From: Gp6-AA40 sp035492455
Lineage (GTDB): Bacteria > Acidobacteriota > Vicinamibacteria > Vicinamibacterales > UBA2999
Direction: 5' to 3'
NCBI GenBank assembly: GCA_035492455.1
Contig: DATJJE010000028.1
Coordinates: 1 to 64,000 of the forward strand
Length of the DNA: 64,000 nt
The notes below the pieces were generated by a model, which had not been told where the DNA came from, searched no databases, and saw only the letters and a list, made by a program, of their open reading frames with translations. The position numbers were made by a program, and so were the translations under genes. Position 1 is the stretch's first letter; each line of letters begins with the position of its first letter. Shown piece by piece: positions 52,417 to 59,440 of the stretch.

Positions 52417-52499
52417 GCGTTCTGTGCGGTTTTTCCAAGTCCCCCTGTGGGCGCGTTCTGTGCGGTTTTCCAAGTCCCCCTGTGGGCGCGTTCTGTGCG
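52417..52499. repeat. tandem repeat of a 35-36 bp unit inside the IS remnant
   Basis: GCGTTCTGTGCGGTTTTCC plus AAGTCCCCCTGTGGGC occurs at 52417, 52453 and partly at 52488 (about 2.3 copies; one differs by an extra T). An inverted pair GGAAACCGC / GCGGTTTTTCC at 52410-52437 could form a hairpin. It lies where the C-terminal transposase coding should be. Confidence 0.8.
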
Positions 52500-52994
52500 T
52501 CCGGAAAGACCGCCGCCAGCGCCTCACTCATGCCTTTCAGGCCGTCGGTCACGGCGATCAGGATGTCCTGGCACCCGCGCGTCTTGAGGTCCGTGAAGAC
52601 CTTCATCCAGAATTTCGCGCCCTCGGTCTGCTCGATCCAGATGCCCAAGATGTCGCGTGACCCGGTTGTCTTCTGTGATGCTCTCCGCGTCAAAATCCGC
52701 GATGAGGCAAGGTAGACGGCCTTACTCCGCATCGGTGAGTACCGTCTTGCCGCTCGTCCCATTGCGATGGTTGGTCGTGAGATGGGGCTTGGCCTGGCCC
52801 GGTGCGTATCCGAAATGGTGCGTCAGCTCGGCGCCCACGGCGCGCTCGATCAACGCCTTCTTGAATCGACGCGTGGCAATTTCGACGTCGGCAGCGGTCA
52901 GCGGACTGTCCGGGACGATCTGATCGAGGATTTCAGCAGGAATCGGCGCCAGGATCTCGGCGCTCGCCTGCTCCGGTTTTGGGTTGCGGGACAT
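52488..52994 (-). pseudogene. IS256-family transposase fragments (mutated, rearranged)
   Basis: Two pieces in different frames. The first (52994 to about 52722, MSRNPKPEQ...HRNGTSGKTVLTDAE) is the N-terminal domain, ending at a stop. The second (about 52745 to 52495) reads SKAVYLA and then SRDILGIWIEQTEGAKFWMKV and DILIAVTDGLKGMSEA, the conserved core. About 75 residues between them and the last ~200 residues are missing. The short segment normally upstream of KAVYLA (PVVFCDALRVKIRDEA) lies in inverted orientation downstream of it (about 52667-52715, plus strand). Not functional. Confidence 0.85.
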
Positions 52995-53136
52995 CTCGGC
53001 TCCTCATGCTATGCCCACACACAAAATTTCGGACACCCTCGATCACATGGCACCATGGCACATCGCACCTTCGCACCTTCGGATGCACCCTTTCGCACTC
53101 GTCGCACCACTCGCACCATCGCACCTCTGCTAGTAG

Positions 53137-54335
53137 TCATCGTATCGGCACAAATTTCTGAATGCGCTTCCCGTCCTCCACCTCACCCGTGTAAACGTTC
53201 CCCTTCGAGTCGACAGCGACCGCATCAATCCAGTGCAGCTGCCCAGCATAGCGGCCGTTGCCTCCGAATGAACCGACGAGCGTGCCGTCGCCGCGGTTGT
53301 AGATCCACACCATGTTGTTCGTGCCGTCGGCGACAAACACATATCGCTGCTGCGGATCGGATGAGAGCGCAAGGTGGTAGACCGTGCCGCACGGTGGCGC
53401 CGTGGTGCTCCAGATGCCGCCGCAGTTCGGACCGCGCGACTGGGTGGAAGGATGCACGAACCACTGGCGGACGAACTTCCCTTGCTTGGTGAACACCTGC
53501 ACGCGATCGCTGCCGCGCTCGCAGACGTAAACGAGCCCATCGCGCGAGAAGTGAACGCAGTGCAGCGCCGGCGCAAACTGCATCTGATCCGGCGGCGGCC
53601 CCGAAATGTCGTAGTCGGGGGTCGGATTGTTGTCGACCTCGCTCAGCGGGATGCCGTGGCCGCCCCATCCGCGTTTGAACGCGAAGGTGTCGAGGTCGTA
53701 GACGAGGATGCGTTTATTGAGGAACCCGTCCGAGATGAAGACCTCGCGTGCAGCCTCGTCGAGCTCGAACGATCCGATTCCTGGGGGGAAAACCGCGGTC
53801 TGCTGGTTGTCCTGCTTCACCTGATCGGCGGGGATTTTCGCGCCGCGACGGCCGAAATCGCGGACGAACTTGCCATCGCGCGTGAACTCGATAATGCCGT
53901 CCCCGGGCGTCGTTCCGGATAGATAGACATTTTTCTGGCGGTCGACGGCGATCGTCTGCAGCCGTCCGGGCCACCCTTCGTGGTAATTCGGACCGCCCCA
54001 CGCGTTGACCACATTGCCATTGGGATCGAACTCGAGGATCTCCGGGCCGGGCACGCAGCACTCGCCGCGCGGGGGATTCGTTGCGGCGGTCAGTTCGTCG
54101 GGCCGCGCGTCCACGCGCCGGTTGATAGTCCAGACGTGGTCGTCGCGATCGACGTAGATGTCGACGATCTGCTGCATGGCCCACTTGTTCGGCAGCGGCT
54201 TGGCCAGAACGGATCGACGCGGTACTTCGGCGCCGCCGCGGCGCGTTGCTGCGCTTGAACCATCGCTCCGACACTGGCGACGACCACCGCCAGGGCCAGC
54301 AGCGCCGGGCGCCATCTGCTCAACTTGTGTCGCAT
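53137..54335 (-). CDS. exported NHL/beta-propeller protein, frameshifted near the signal peptide
   Basis: About 395 residues. The signal peptide (MRHKLSRWRPALLALAVVV...) and DPFWP are in one frame. The mature protein from KPLPNKWAMQ onward is in another, so a 1-nt deletion near 54197-54206 (GGCCAAG) separates them. The body is a six-bladed propeller with NHL-type repeats (DRDDHVWTINR, GKFVRDFG, DGLVYVCERGSDRVQVF, SKGNVYTGEV) as in peptidyl-alpha-hydroxyglycine lyase-like proteins; function in bacteria unknown. The frameshift could be real or a sequencing error. A -10-like TATAAG lies 7 nt before the ATG. Confidence 0.8.
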
Positions 54336-54342
54336 GCGCGAC

Positions 54343-54348
54343 CTTATA
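54343..54348 (-). promoter_or_regulatory. -10-like element of the propeller gene
   Basis: TATAAG (minus strand) ends 7 nt before the ATG at 54335, predicting a leaderless mRNA. No consensus -35 seen. Confidence 0.4.
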
Positions 54349-54421
54349 CACGAGATGTCCACCACTCTGGACGTGGCCTTTAAAACGTGCGAAATAAGGC
54401 CTGTTTCACGCAATTACGAGC

Positions 54422-54437
54422 TGGCAAACCCCTTGCC
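54422..54437 (+). promoter_or_regulatory. sigma54 promoter upstream of the BON-domain gene
   Basis: TGGCAAACCCCTTGCC has the -24 GG and -12 GC elements at exact sigma54 spacing (TGGCA-N6-TTGC). The mRNA would start near 54448, leaving a 29-nt leader with a GAGGAGG site. A sigma54 activator is encoded at 23228-24697. Confidence 0.6.
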
Positions 54438-54476
54438 TCATGGGTAGGTGCCAACGCTCGTGAGGAGGTTTTGGAA

Positions 54477-55019
54477 ATGGTCGCCAGGTTTGTCGCCGCT
54501 TTGACCGTGGTACTCGCACTCAGCGCCCCGGCATTTGCGGCGGATCGCAAGGACTTGCAGGTCGCCCGCGACGTCTCGAAGCAGGTGCTGACCTATCCGC
54601 AGTTCTCGATCTTCGACACGGTCCACATGCAGATCGACAACGGCACGGTCACATTGATCGGCAAGGTGACGATGCCGTACAAGAAGAATGACATCGAGAA
54701 GCGCGTCGCCAGGATTGACGGCGTGCATCAGGTCGTCAACAAGATCACCGTGCTTCCGGTTTCCCAGTTCGACGACGAGCTGCGCTTCCGGATTGCGCGT
54801 GCGATTTACGGAAACTCGAACTTCTGGAACTACGGATCGATGGCCAACCCGCCGATCCACATCATCGTCGAGAACGGGCACGTCACACTCGACGGCGTGG
54901 TCAACAGCAACACCGACCGCGTACTCGCACGGTCGATCGCCAGCTCGTTCGGCGCGTTTTCAGTAACGAACGATCTGAAGACGGACGCGGAAGCGGAACA
55001 GGAACTCGAACATCTCTGA
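54477..55019 (+). CDS. exported double BON-domain protein
   Basis: A 180-residue periplasmic protein with a signal peptide (ALSAPAFAA) and two BON domains (about 27-95, IDNGTVTLIGKV; about 105-175, VENGHVTLDGVV). BON modules bind phospholipids and occur in osmotic- or envelope-stress proteins such as OsmY, suggesting such a role by analogy. ATG at 54477 is chosen over an in-frame ATG at 54387 because of the GAGGAGG site and the signal peptide right after it. It is the best candidate for sigma54 control in the window. Confidence 0.88.
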   Translation: MVARFVAALTVVLALSAPAFAADRKDLQVARDVSKQVLTYPQFSIFDTVHMQIDNGTVTLIGKVTMPYKKNDIEKRVARIDGVHQVVNKITVLPVSQFDDELRFRIARAIYGNSNFWNYGSMANPPIHIIVENGHVTLDGVVNSNTDRVLARSIASSFGAFSVTNDLKTDAEAEQELEHL

Positions 55020-55024
55020 TTGTC

Positions 55025-55100
55025 GGTGGTTCGCGGGTTCGCGGCGGCGCGGGTTCGAACCGCGAACCAGCGAACCTACGAACCAGCGAACCTTTCCGCG
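55025..55100. repeat. inverted repeat of GGTTCGCG / CGCGAACC units at a convergent junction (locus D)
   Basis: Left: GGTTCGCG-GGTTCGCG-(GGC)-GCGGGTTCG. Right: CGAACCGCGAACCAGCGAACC-TACGAACCAGCGAACC, the complementary series, meeting at a near-palindrome (GCGGGTTCGAACCGC, about 55049-55063). It lies between the BON gene and the lipoprotein gene, and encodes RFAGS at the lipoprotein end. Confidence 0.8.
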
Positions 55101-55816
55101 CGGCCTTTGCGCGCCAGCAGCCAGACAATCACACCCAGGGTGGCGAAAGCTGCCACGATCGTCGTTCCAAATAGCAACAGGGTACGGGCGAGGATCGATT
55201 GCGTTTCGATCTGTACGTCGATCTCGATTGGCACTCCGCGTATTCGATCGGCGAGCGTTTGTTCCCACTCGACAATGTTGCCGCGCTCAACGCGATGGGT
55301 AGGCGCATTGTGATACGCGATCTTGCTCGGCAGATGCAGGCGGAATGCGACAAGTTCGCTGCCGTCCCAGCCGACGTCGCCGGCTGGCGTCCCGACTCTA
55401 GGCACGCCTACTACCTGCTTGAACTCGTAGGTGTCGCCCTCACGGCCGAAGCGGTACGTTGACCAGGAGAACGGAGCGACGCGTTGCAGGGCACGGACAT
55501 CGGCGACATCCATGCTGACATGTACGAATCGGCGGCCGTAGCGGCGCGATGCGCTCAACGCCGTGACAGTCACACCAGGACTCTCGTAGAACGCGCGGAT
55601 GCGCTCCCGCTCGAACCGCGCGCGCGGGCTCGGATTCAGATCGACGCCGCGCAGCGCGACGAGCGCGGGCACCGACGCGTTCACGTTGAGCGTCGCGGAT
55701 CCATCGAGACCGAGGTAGAGCTCTTCCTCGTACTCGTACTGCTTTTTCAGCAGGCGGCCGCTGCAGGCGGACAGCACGACGACGATGACGAGAAGCAACG
55801 CGACCCGCGACGGCAT
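55076..55816 (-). CDS. lipoprotein with C-terminal membrane anchor
   Basis: A 246-residue protein with a lipoprotein signal (RVALLLVIVVVLSAC, lipobox LSAC at about 15-18) and a second hydrophobic segment near the C-terminus (about 212-236). This architecture is like LppM/DUF3153-type proteins. The middle region is beta-rich (GLDGSATLNVNASVPALVALRG). Function unknown. The upstream frame continues to 56023 but covers a REP-like hairpin and polA, so the start with the lipobox is preferred. The last residues RFAGS are repeat-encoded. Confidence 0.78.
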   Translation of the reverse strand: MPSRVALLLVIVVVLSACSGRLLKKQYEYEEELYLGLDGSATLNVNASVPALVALRGVDLNPSPRARFERERIRAFYESPGVTVTALSASRRYGRRFVHVSMDVADVRALQRVAPFSWSTYRFGREGDTYEFKQVVGVPRVGTPAGDVGWDGSELVAFRLHLPSKIAYHNAPTHRVERGNIVEWEQTLADRIRGVPIEIDVQIETQSILARTLLLFGTTIVAAFATLGVIVWLLARKGRAERFAGS

Positions 55817-55834
55817 CTCCTCGAATGATATCGT

Positions 55835-55860
55835 GTAGGGGCCGACCTTAAGGTCAGCCC
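55835..55860. repeat. GTAG-headed hairpin before polA (REP-like)
   Basis: GTAG (55835-55838) is followed by GGGCCGACCT, a 2-nt loop and AGGTCAGCCC (9 of 10 pairs plus one G:U-type mismatch). A conserved GTAG-type tetranucleotide before a palindrome is the classical REP layout. It sits in the 51-nt gap between the lipoprotein start and polA. Confidence 0.6.
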
Positions 55861-55867
55861 TTCCCGG

Positions 55868-58582
55868 ATGCCGCGCCCCACGCTTTTCCTCATCGACGGC
55901 AGCTCGCAGATGTACCGCGCCTATCACGCGTTTCGCGGCAAGGGGCTGTCGAATCAGGAGGGGCACACCACACACGCCGTGTACGTGTTCGTGACGATGC
56001 TTCGCAAGCTGATCGCGGATCACAAGCCGCAGTACATGGCTGCGTCATTCGATCTCGCCGGGCCCACGTTCCGCGATCAGATCGCCGACGATTACAAGGC
56101 CAACCGGGTGGCGATGCCGGACGACCTCGCCGAGCAGATCAACTGGGTCCATCAAGCCTGCGAGGCGATGGGCGTACCGATTGTTACCGCCGAAGGCTAC
56201 GAAGCGGACGATGTGATTGGCACGCTGGCCCAGCAGGCGGCGGCGAAAGGTTTCGAAGTCGCGATCGTCTCGATTGACAAAGACTTCTTCCAACTTGTCC
56301 GCGACGGCGTGCGCGTCTACGACCCGCGCGAGGATGGCGCCTGGTTCGACGCCGAAGGCGTCGTGCAGAAATTCGGCGTCAAACCGGGGCAGGTGGCGGA
56401 CGTGCTCGCGCTGGTGGGCGACACCAGCGACAACGTGGCGGGTGTTCCCGGCATCGGCAAGAAGGGCGCCATCGATCTCATCACGCAATACGGAAGCGTC
56501 GCCGGTCTGCTGGACAAGGCCGGCGAGTTGAAGCCAAAACAGCGCGAGACGCTCATCACGCATCGCGCGGCGGCCCTCCAGAGCCTGGAGCTCGTCACCA
56601 TCAAGACCGATGTTCCCATCCATGTGGACTTCGACGCGCTCAAGTACCGCGGCGCGTCGCGAGAACGTTGTTACGAGCTCTTTTCAAAGCTGGCGTTCCG
56701 CACGCTCGTCAACGAGTACGCGCCCACGGCCGACAGCATCAAGAAGGACTACTCGCTCGTCCGCACCGTTGAGGAGCTTGACGCGCTGATCGCGGAACTG
56801 CGGGCGGCAGGTGAATTCGCTCTGCGAGTAATTCCGAGCGAACCGTCCGCGATGCTCGCGTCGATCATCGGCATGTCGTTCTCAACGCGCGATCGCGAGG
56901 CTCGATACATGCCCCTCGGCCACGAAGGGGAGGACGGCGGCAGCGATTTGCTCGCCGGTGCAAGCGCACCGGAGCAACTGGATCGACGGCTGGCTCTCGA
57001 TCGGCTGCGTCCGCTGCTCCAGGACGCATCGATCAAGAAGGTCGGTCACGACCTGAAGTTCGACATGATCGTCCTCCGCCGCCACGGCATCGACGTCGAC
57101 GGGCTGGAGTTCGATTCGATGCTCGCCAGTTACCTGCTCGATGCGACGCGGCCTGGACATCCGCTCGAGGAATCGTCGCTCGAGCATCTCGGCTACAAAG
57201 CGCTGACAGAGGAAGATGTGTGCGGCCGCGGTGCGAAGGCGCTCGCCTTCGCCCGACTGGCTCCCGAAGCGCTGCTGACGTTTGCCGGCGAGCGCGCCGA
57301 TCTCGCGCGTCAACTTTCGAATCGCCTGGCGCCGCTGCTCGTCACCGATCAGCTCGAAGATGTGTATCGCGGCCTGGAGATGCCGCTGGTTCCGGTGCTT
57401 GCGGACATCGAGCGCGCGGGCATTCGCGTCGACGGTCCGGCGCTCGCCGCGCAGTCGCAGCACATCGAACAGCAGCTCGCCGAGTACAACGCCCGCATCT
57501 GGGAGCTGGCGGGCGAGCAGTTCAACATCAACTCGCCGCGACAACTTGGCGAGATTCTGTTCGAGAAGCTGAAGCTGCCGGTGCTGAAGAAGACTGGCAC
57601 AACGCGCTCTGCATCGACCGCCGTCGAAGTCCTCGAAGAGCTCGCGCTGTCGCACGACCTGCCACGATTAATTCTCGAGTGGCGCGGGCTGCAGAAGCTG
57701 AAAAGCACGTACATTGACGCGCTGCCGCAGCTCGTTAATGCGGAAACGGGGCGCGTACATACCTGCTTCAACCAGGCGGTGGCGGCAACGGGCCGATTGA
57801 GCAGCTCGGATCCGAACCTGCAGAACATACCCATCCGCACCGAGCTTGGCCGCGAAATCCGCCGCGCCTTCGTCGCGGCCCCTGGCAACGTCCTCATCTC
57901 CGCGGACTATTCGCAGATCGAGCTGCGCGTGCTCGCGCATCTGGCCGGGGAAACGGCACTGGCCGAGGCGTTCCGCGCTGGAGAGGACATTCACGACCGC
58001 ACCGCGCTGCAGGTCTTCGGCGCCAACAGCGGTCTGGACAGATACGAGCTGCGACGCCGGGCGAAGATCATCAACTACGCGCTGCTCTACGGAAAGACGG
58101 CGTTCACGCTGGCGAAGGACATCGGCGTGAGCAAGGAGGACGCGCAGGCGTTCATCGAGGCGTACTTCGCGGGTTTTCCGCGCGTGCGCGGCTTCATCGA
58201 GCAGACGCTGCAGCACGCGCGCGAGACCGGCGTCGTGAAGACGATGTTCGGCCGGAGGAGACTGGTGCCCGAGTTGAACAGCCGCAACGGGCAAATCCGC
58301 TCGGCTGCCGAGCGCGTCACCGTGAATATGCCAATTCAAGGGACGGCCGCGGACATCCTCAAGCGCGCGATGATCGATCTGCACGGCGAGTTGACGCGTC
58401 AGCAGATGAAGACGCGTATGATCCTGACAGTGCACGACGAACTGCTGTTCGAGGGGCCGAAGGAAGAAGCCGATACCGCCGCCGCGCTGGTGCGCGAGAA
58501 GATGGAACACGCGGTCAACCTGGCCGTGCCGCTCGACGTGGACGTCGGGATTGCGGAGAACTGGCGCGACGCTAAGCCGTAA
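55868..58582 (+). CDS. polA: DNA polymerase I (5'-nuclease and polymerase; exonuclease site degraded)
   Basis: A 904-residue repair and Okazaki-fragment polymerase. The N-terminal 5' nuclease has FLIDGSSQMYRAYHAF and the DVADVLALVGDTSDNVAGVPGIG helix-hairpin-helix. The polymerase core has SSDPNLQNIP, the ADYSQIELRVLAHLAG motif A, RRAKIINYALLYGK and the C-terminal TVHDELLFE. In the middle proofreading domain, the metal ligands known from E. coli (D355, E357, D501) are replaced (FALRV, GERADL) although the VGHDLKFD Asp survives. Proofreading is therefore predicted absent. Confidence 0.97.
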   Translation: MPRPTLFLIDGSSQMYRAYHAFRGKGLSNQEGHTTHAVYVFVTMLRKLIADHKPQYMAASFDLAGPTFRDQIADDYKANRVAMPDDLAEQINWVHQACEAMGVPIVTAEGYEADDVIGTLAQQAAAKGFEVAIVSIDKDFFQLVRDGVRVYDPREDGAWFDAEGVVQKFGVKPGQVADVLALVGDTSDNVAGVPGIGKKGAIDLITQYGSVAGLLDKAGELKPKQRETLITHRAAALQSLELVTIKTDVPIHVDFDALKYRGASRERCYELFSKLAFRTLVNEYAPTADSIKKDYSLVRTVEELDALIAELRAAGEFALRVIPSEPSAMLASIIGMSFSTRDREARYMPLGHEGEDGGSDLLAGASAPEQLDRRLALDRLRPLLQDASIKKVGHDLKFDMIVLRRHGIDVDGLEFDSMLASYLLDATRPGHPLEESSLEHLGYKALTEEDVCGRGAKALAFARLAPEALLTFAGERADLARQLSNRLAPLLVTDQLEDVYRGLEMPLVPVLADIERAGIRVDGPALAAQSQHIEQQLAEYNARIWELAGEQFNINSPRQLGEILFEKLKLPVLKKTGTTRSASTAVEVLEELALSHDLPRLILEWRGLQKLKSTYIDALPQLVNAETGRVHTCFNQAVAATGRLSSSDPNLQNIPIRTELGREIRRAFVAAPGNVLISADYSQIELRVLAHLAGETALAEAFRAGEDIHDRTALQVFGANSGLDRYELRRRAKIINYALLYGKTAFTLAKDIGVSKEDAQAFIEAYFAGFPRVRGFIEQTLQHARETGVVKTMFGRRRLVPELNSRNGQIRSAAERVTVNMPIQGTAADILKRAMIDLHGELTRQQMKTRMILTVHDELLFEGPKEEADTAAALVREKMEHAVNLAVPLDVDVGIAENWRDAKP

Positions 58583-59395
58583 TCATCTCCAGTCCGTCTT
58601 GATCATCTCCCACTGTGCGCGCATGGCGACAGCTGCATCCGGCTCACGCTGCACACGTGATCGGGCCCGCTCCGGAATAATCGCGTCGACCACCAGACGA
58701 TCGATGTCGGCGCGCAGCTGCGCCGAGGCGCCGCTCAGCGGTGCGCGCACCCACGCGGCGACAGCCGCGTCCCAGGCCATATCAGCGTCGCCCGCCGCTC
58801 GCGCAGCAACTGCCAGCCAGTAATTCGCGGGGGCGTTTCCCGGATCCCGCCGCAATTCCTCGGCCATGCGTGTCCCAATCTGGCCGGCCAGACGCGCACG
58901 ACGATCCGGCATTGCGCCCTGCGCCTCGCGATCGATCGCCGTCGCCCACCAGTCGAGAAGCATCAGACGATCGCGGTCAGGCAGCATCATGCTGCGTTCC
59001 AGCGCCGTATCGAAGACTTCCGCCGCCGGCCCGAACATGTCTGACATGTACAGGGCGAGACCAAGTCCGACCATCAGGTCGACCTGATCGCGCGGCGACA
59101 GGACCGCGGCATGAACCGCGTTCAACGCCGCGCGTGCGTCGGCAAGATCCATCGGGTCGGGATTGTGCCGGTAGCGTTCCAGGCGGGCGCGTGCTTCAAC
59201 CACCGCCGCCGCATCGGCCATCGTGGGCAGCGTACGGGCCATCTCGGCGGCGGCGATGGCGCCATCGTAGTCAGACGCGTTGTACAGCATGCGCGCGCGC
59301 GCGAGCGGGGACGGCTCCGCGGCATAGGCGACCGATGCCATCACGAACCATGAGCCCGCCAACAGAGCAGAGATGTGTGCTCTTCGCGTCCGCAT
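58583..59395 (-). CDS. exported TPR-like hypothetical protein
   Basis: A 270-residue secreted protein with a signal peptide (SWFVMASVAYA). The rest is helical with tetratricopeptide-like repeats (LARARMLYNASDYDGAIAAAEMA, RDQVDLMVGLGLALYMSDMFGPAAEVFDTALERS). No family name is recognised. It is convergent with polA (adjacent stops) and divergent from pcnB. TAGGAT lies 6 nt before the ATG. Confidence 0.8.
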   Translation of the reverse strand: MRTRRAHISALLAGSWFVMASVAYAAEPSPLARARMLYNASDYDGAIAAAEMARTLPTMADAAAVVEARARLERYRHNPDPMDLADARAALNAVHAAVLSPRDQVDLMVGLGLALYMSDMFGPAAEVFDTALERSMMLPDRDRLMLLDWWATAIDREAQGAMPDRRARLAGQIGTRMAEELRRDPGNAPANYWLAVAARAAGDADMAWDAAVAAWVRAPLSGASAQLRADIDRLVVDAIIPERARSRVQREPDAAVAMRAQWEMIKTDWR

Positions 59396-59401
59396 CCGCT
59401 C

Positions 59402-59432
59402 ATCCTAGCCCTCAAAGACGCTTTGTTACAAT
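59402..59432. promoter_or_regulatory. divergent -10-like elements between the TPR-like gene and pcnB
   Basis: TAGGAT (minus strand, 59407-59402) ends 6 nt before the ATG at 59395. TACAAT (plus strand, 59427-59432) ends 8 nt before the pcnB ATG, with an extended-10 TG (TGTTACAAT). Both predict leaderless mRNAs. Confidence 0.45.
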
Positions 59433-59440
59433 GCGCTGCA

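Larger units (their letters stand above)
52355..53040 (-). mobile_element. decayed IS256-family insertion sequence
   Basis: The 686-bp element is flanked by perfect 10-bp direct repeats (GATCACATGG, 52345-52354 and 53041-53050). Its ends are imperfect inverted repeats: GAGTGTCAGA...TTTTGTGTGT on the left and, complemented, GAGGGTGTCC...TTTTGTGTGT on the right. The length is about half that of a full IS256 element. The direct repeat is 1-2 nt longer than the family norm. Confidence 0.85.
52263..53126. repeat. inverted repeat of GGTGCGA units at a convergent junction, interrupted by an IS remnant (locus C)
   Basis: The left arm (52263-52325) is a run of GGTGCGAnn-like units. The right arm (about 53060-53126) is the reverse complement: the outer 15 nt (GGTGCGATGGTGCGA) match exactly and TCCGAAGGTGCGAA matches again inside. 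The central part is now an IS256-type element. Confidence 0.8.

Noticed and set aside
55045..55065. GGGTTCGAACC resembles a tRNA T-arm.
   Set aside because: It is the centre of inverted repeat D; no acceptor, D or anticodon arm fits around it.
55817..56023. Extended N-terminus of the lipoprotein.
   Set aside because: Would read through the GTAG hairpin and polA antisense; the lipobox start at 55816 is better.
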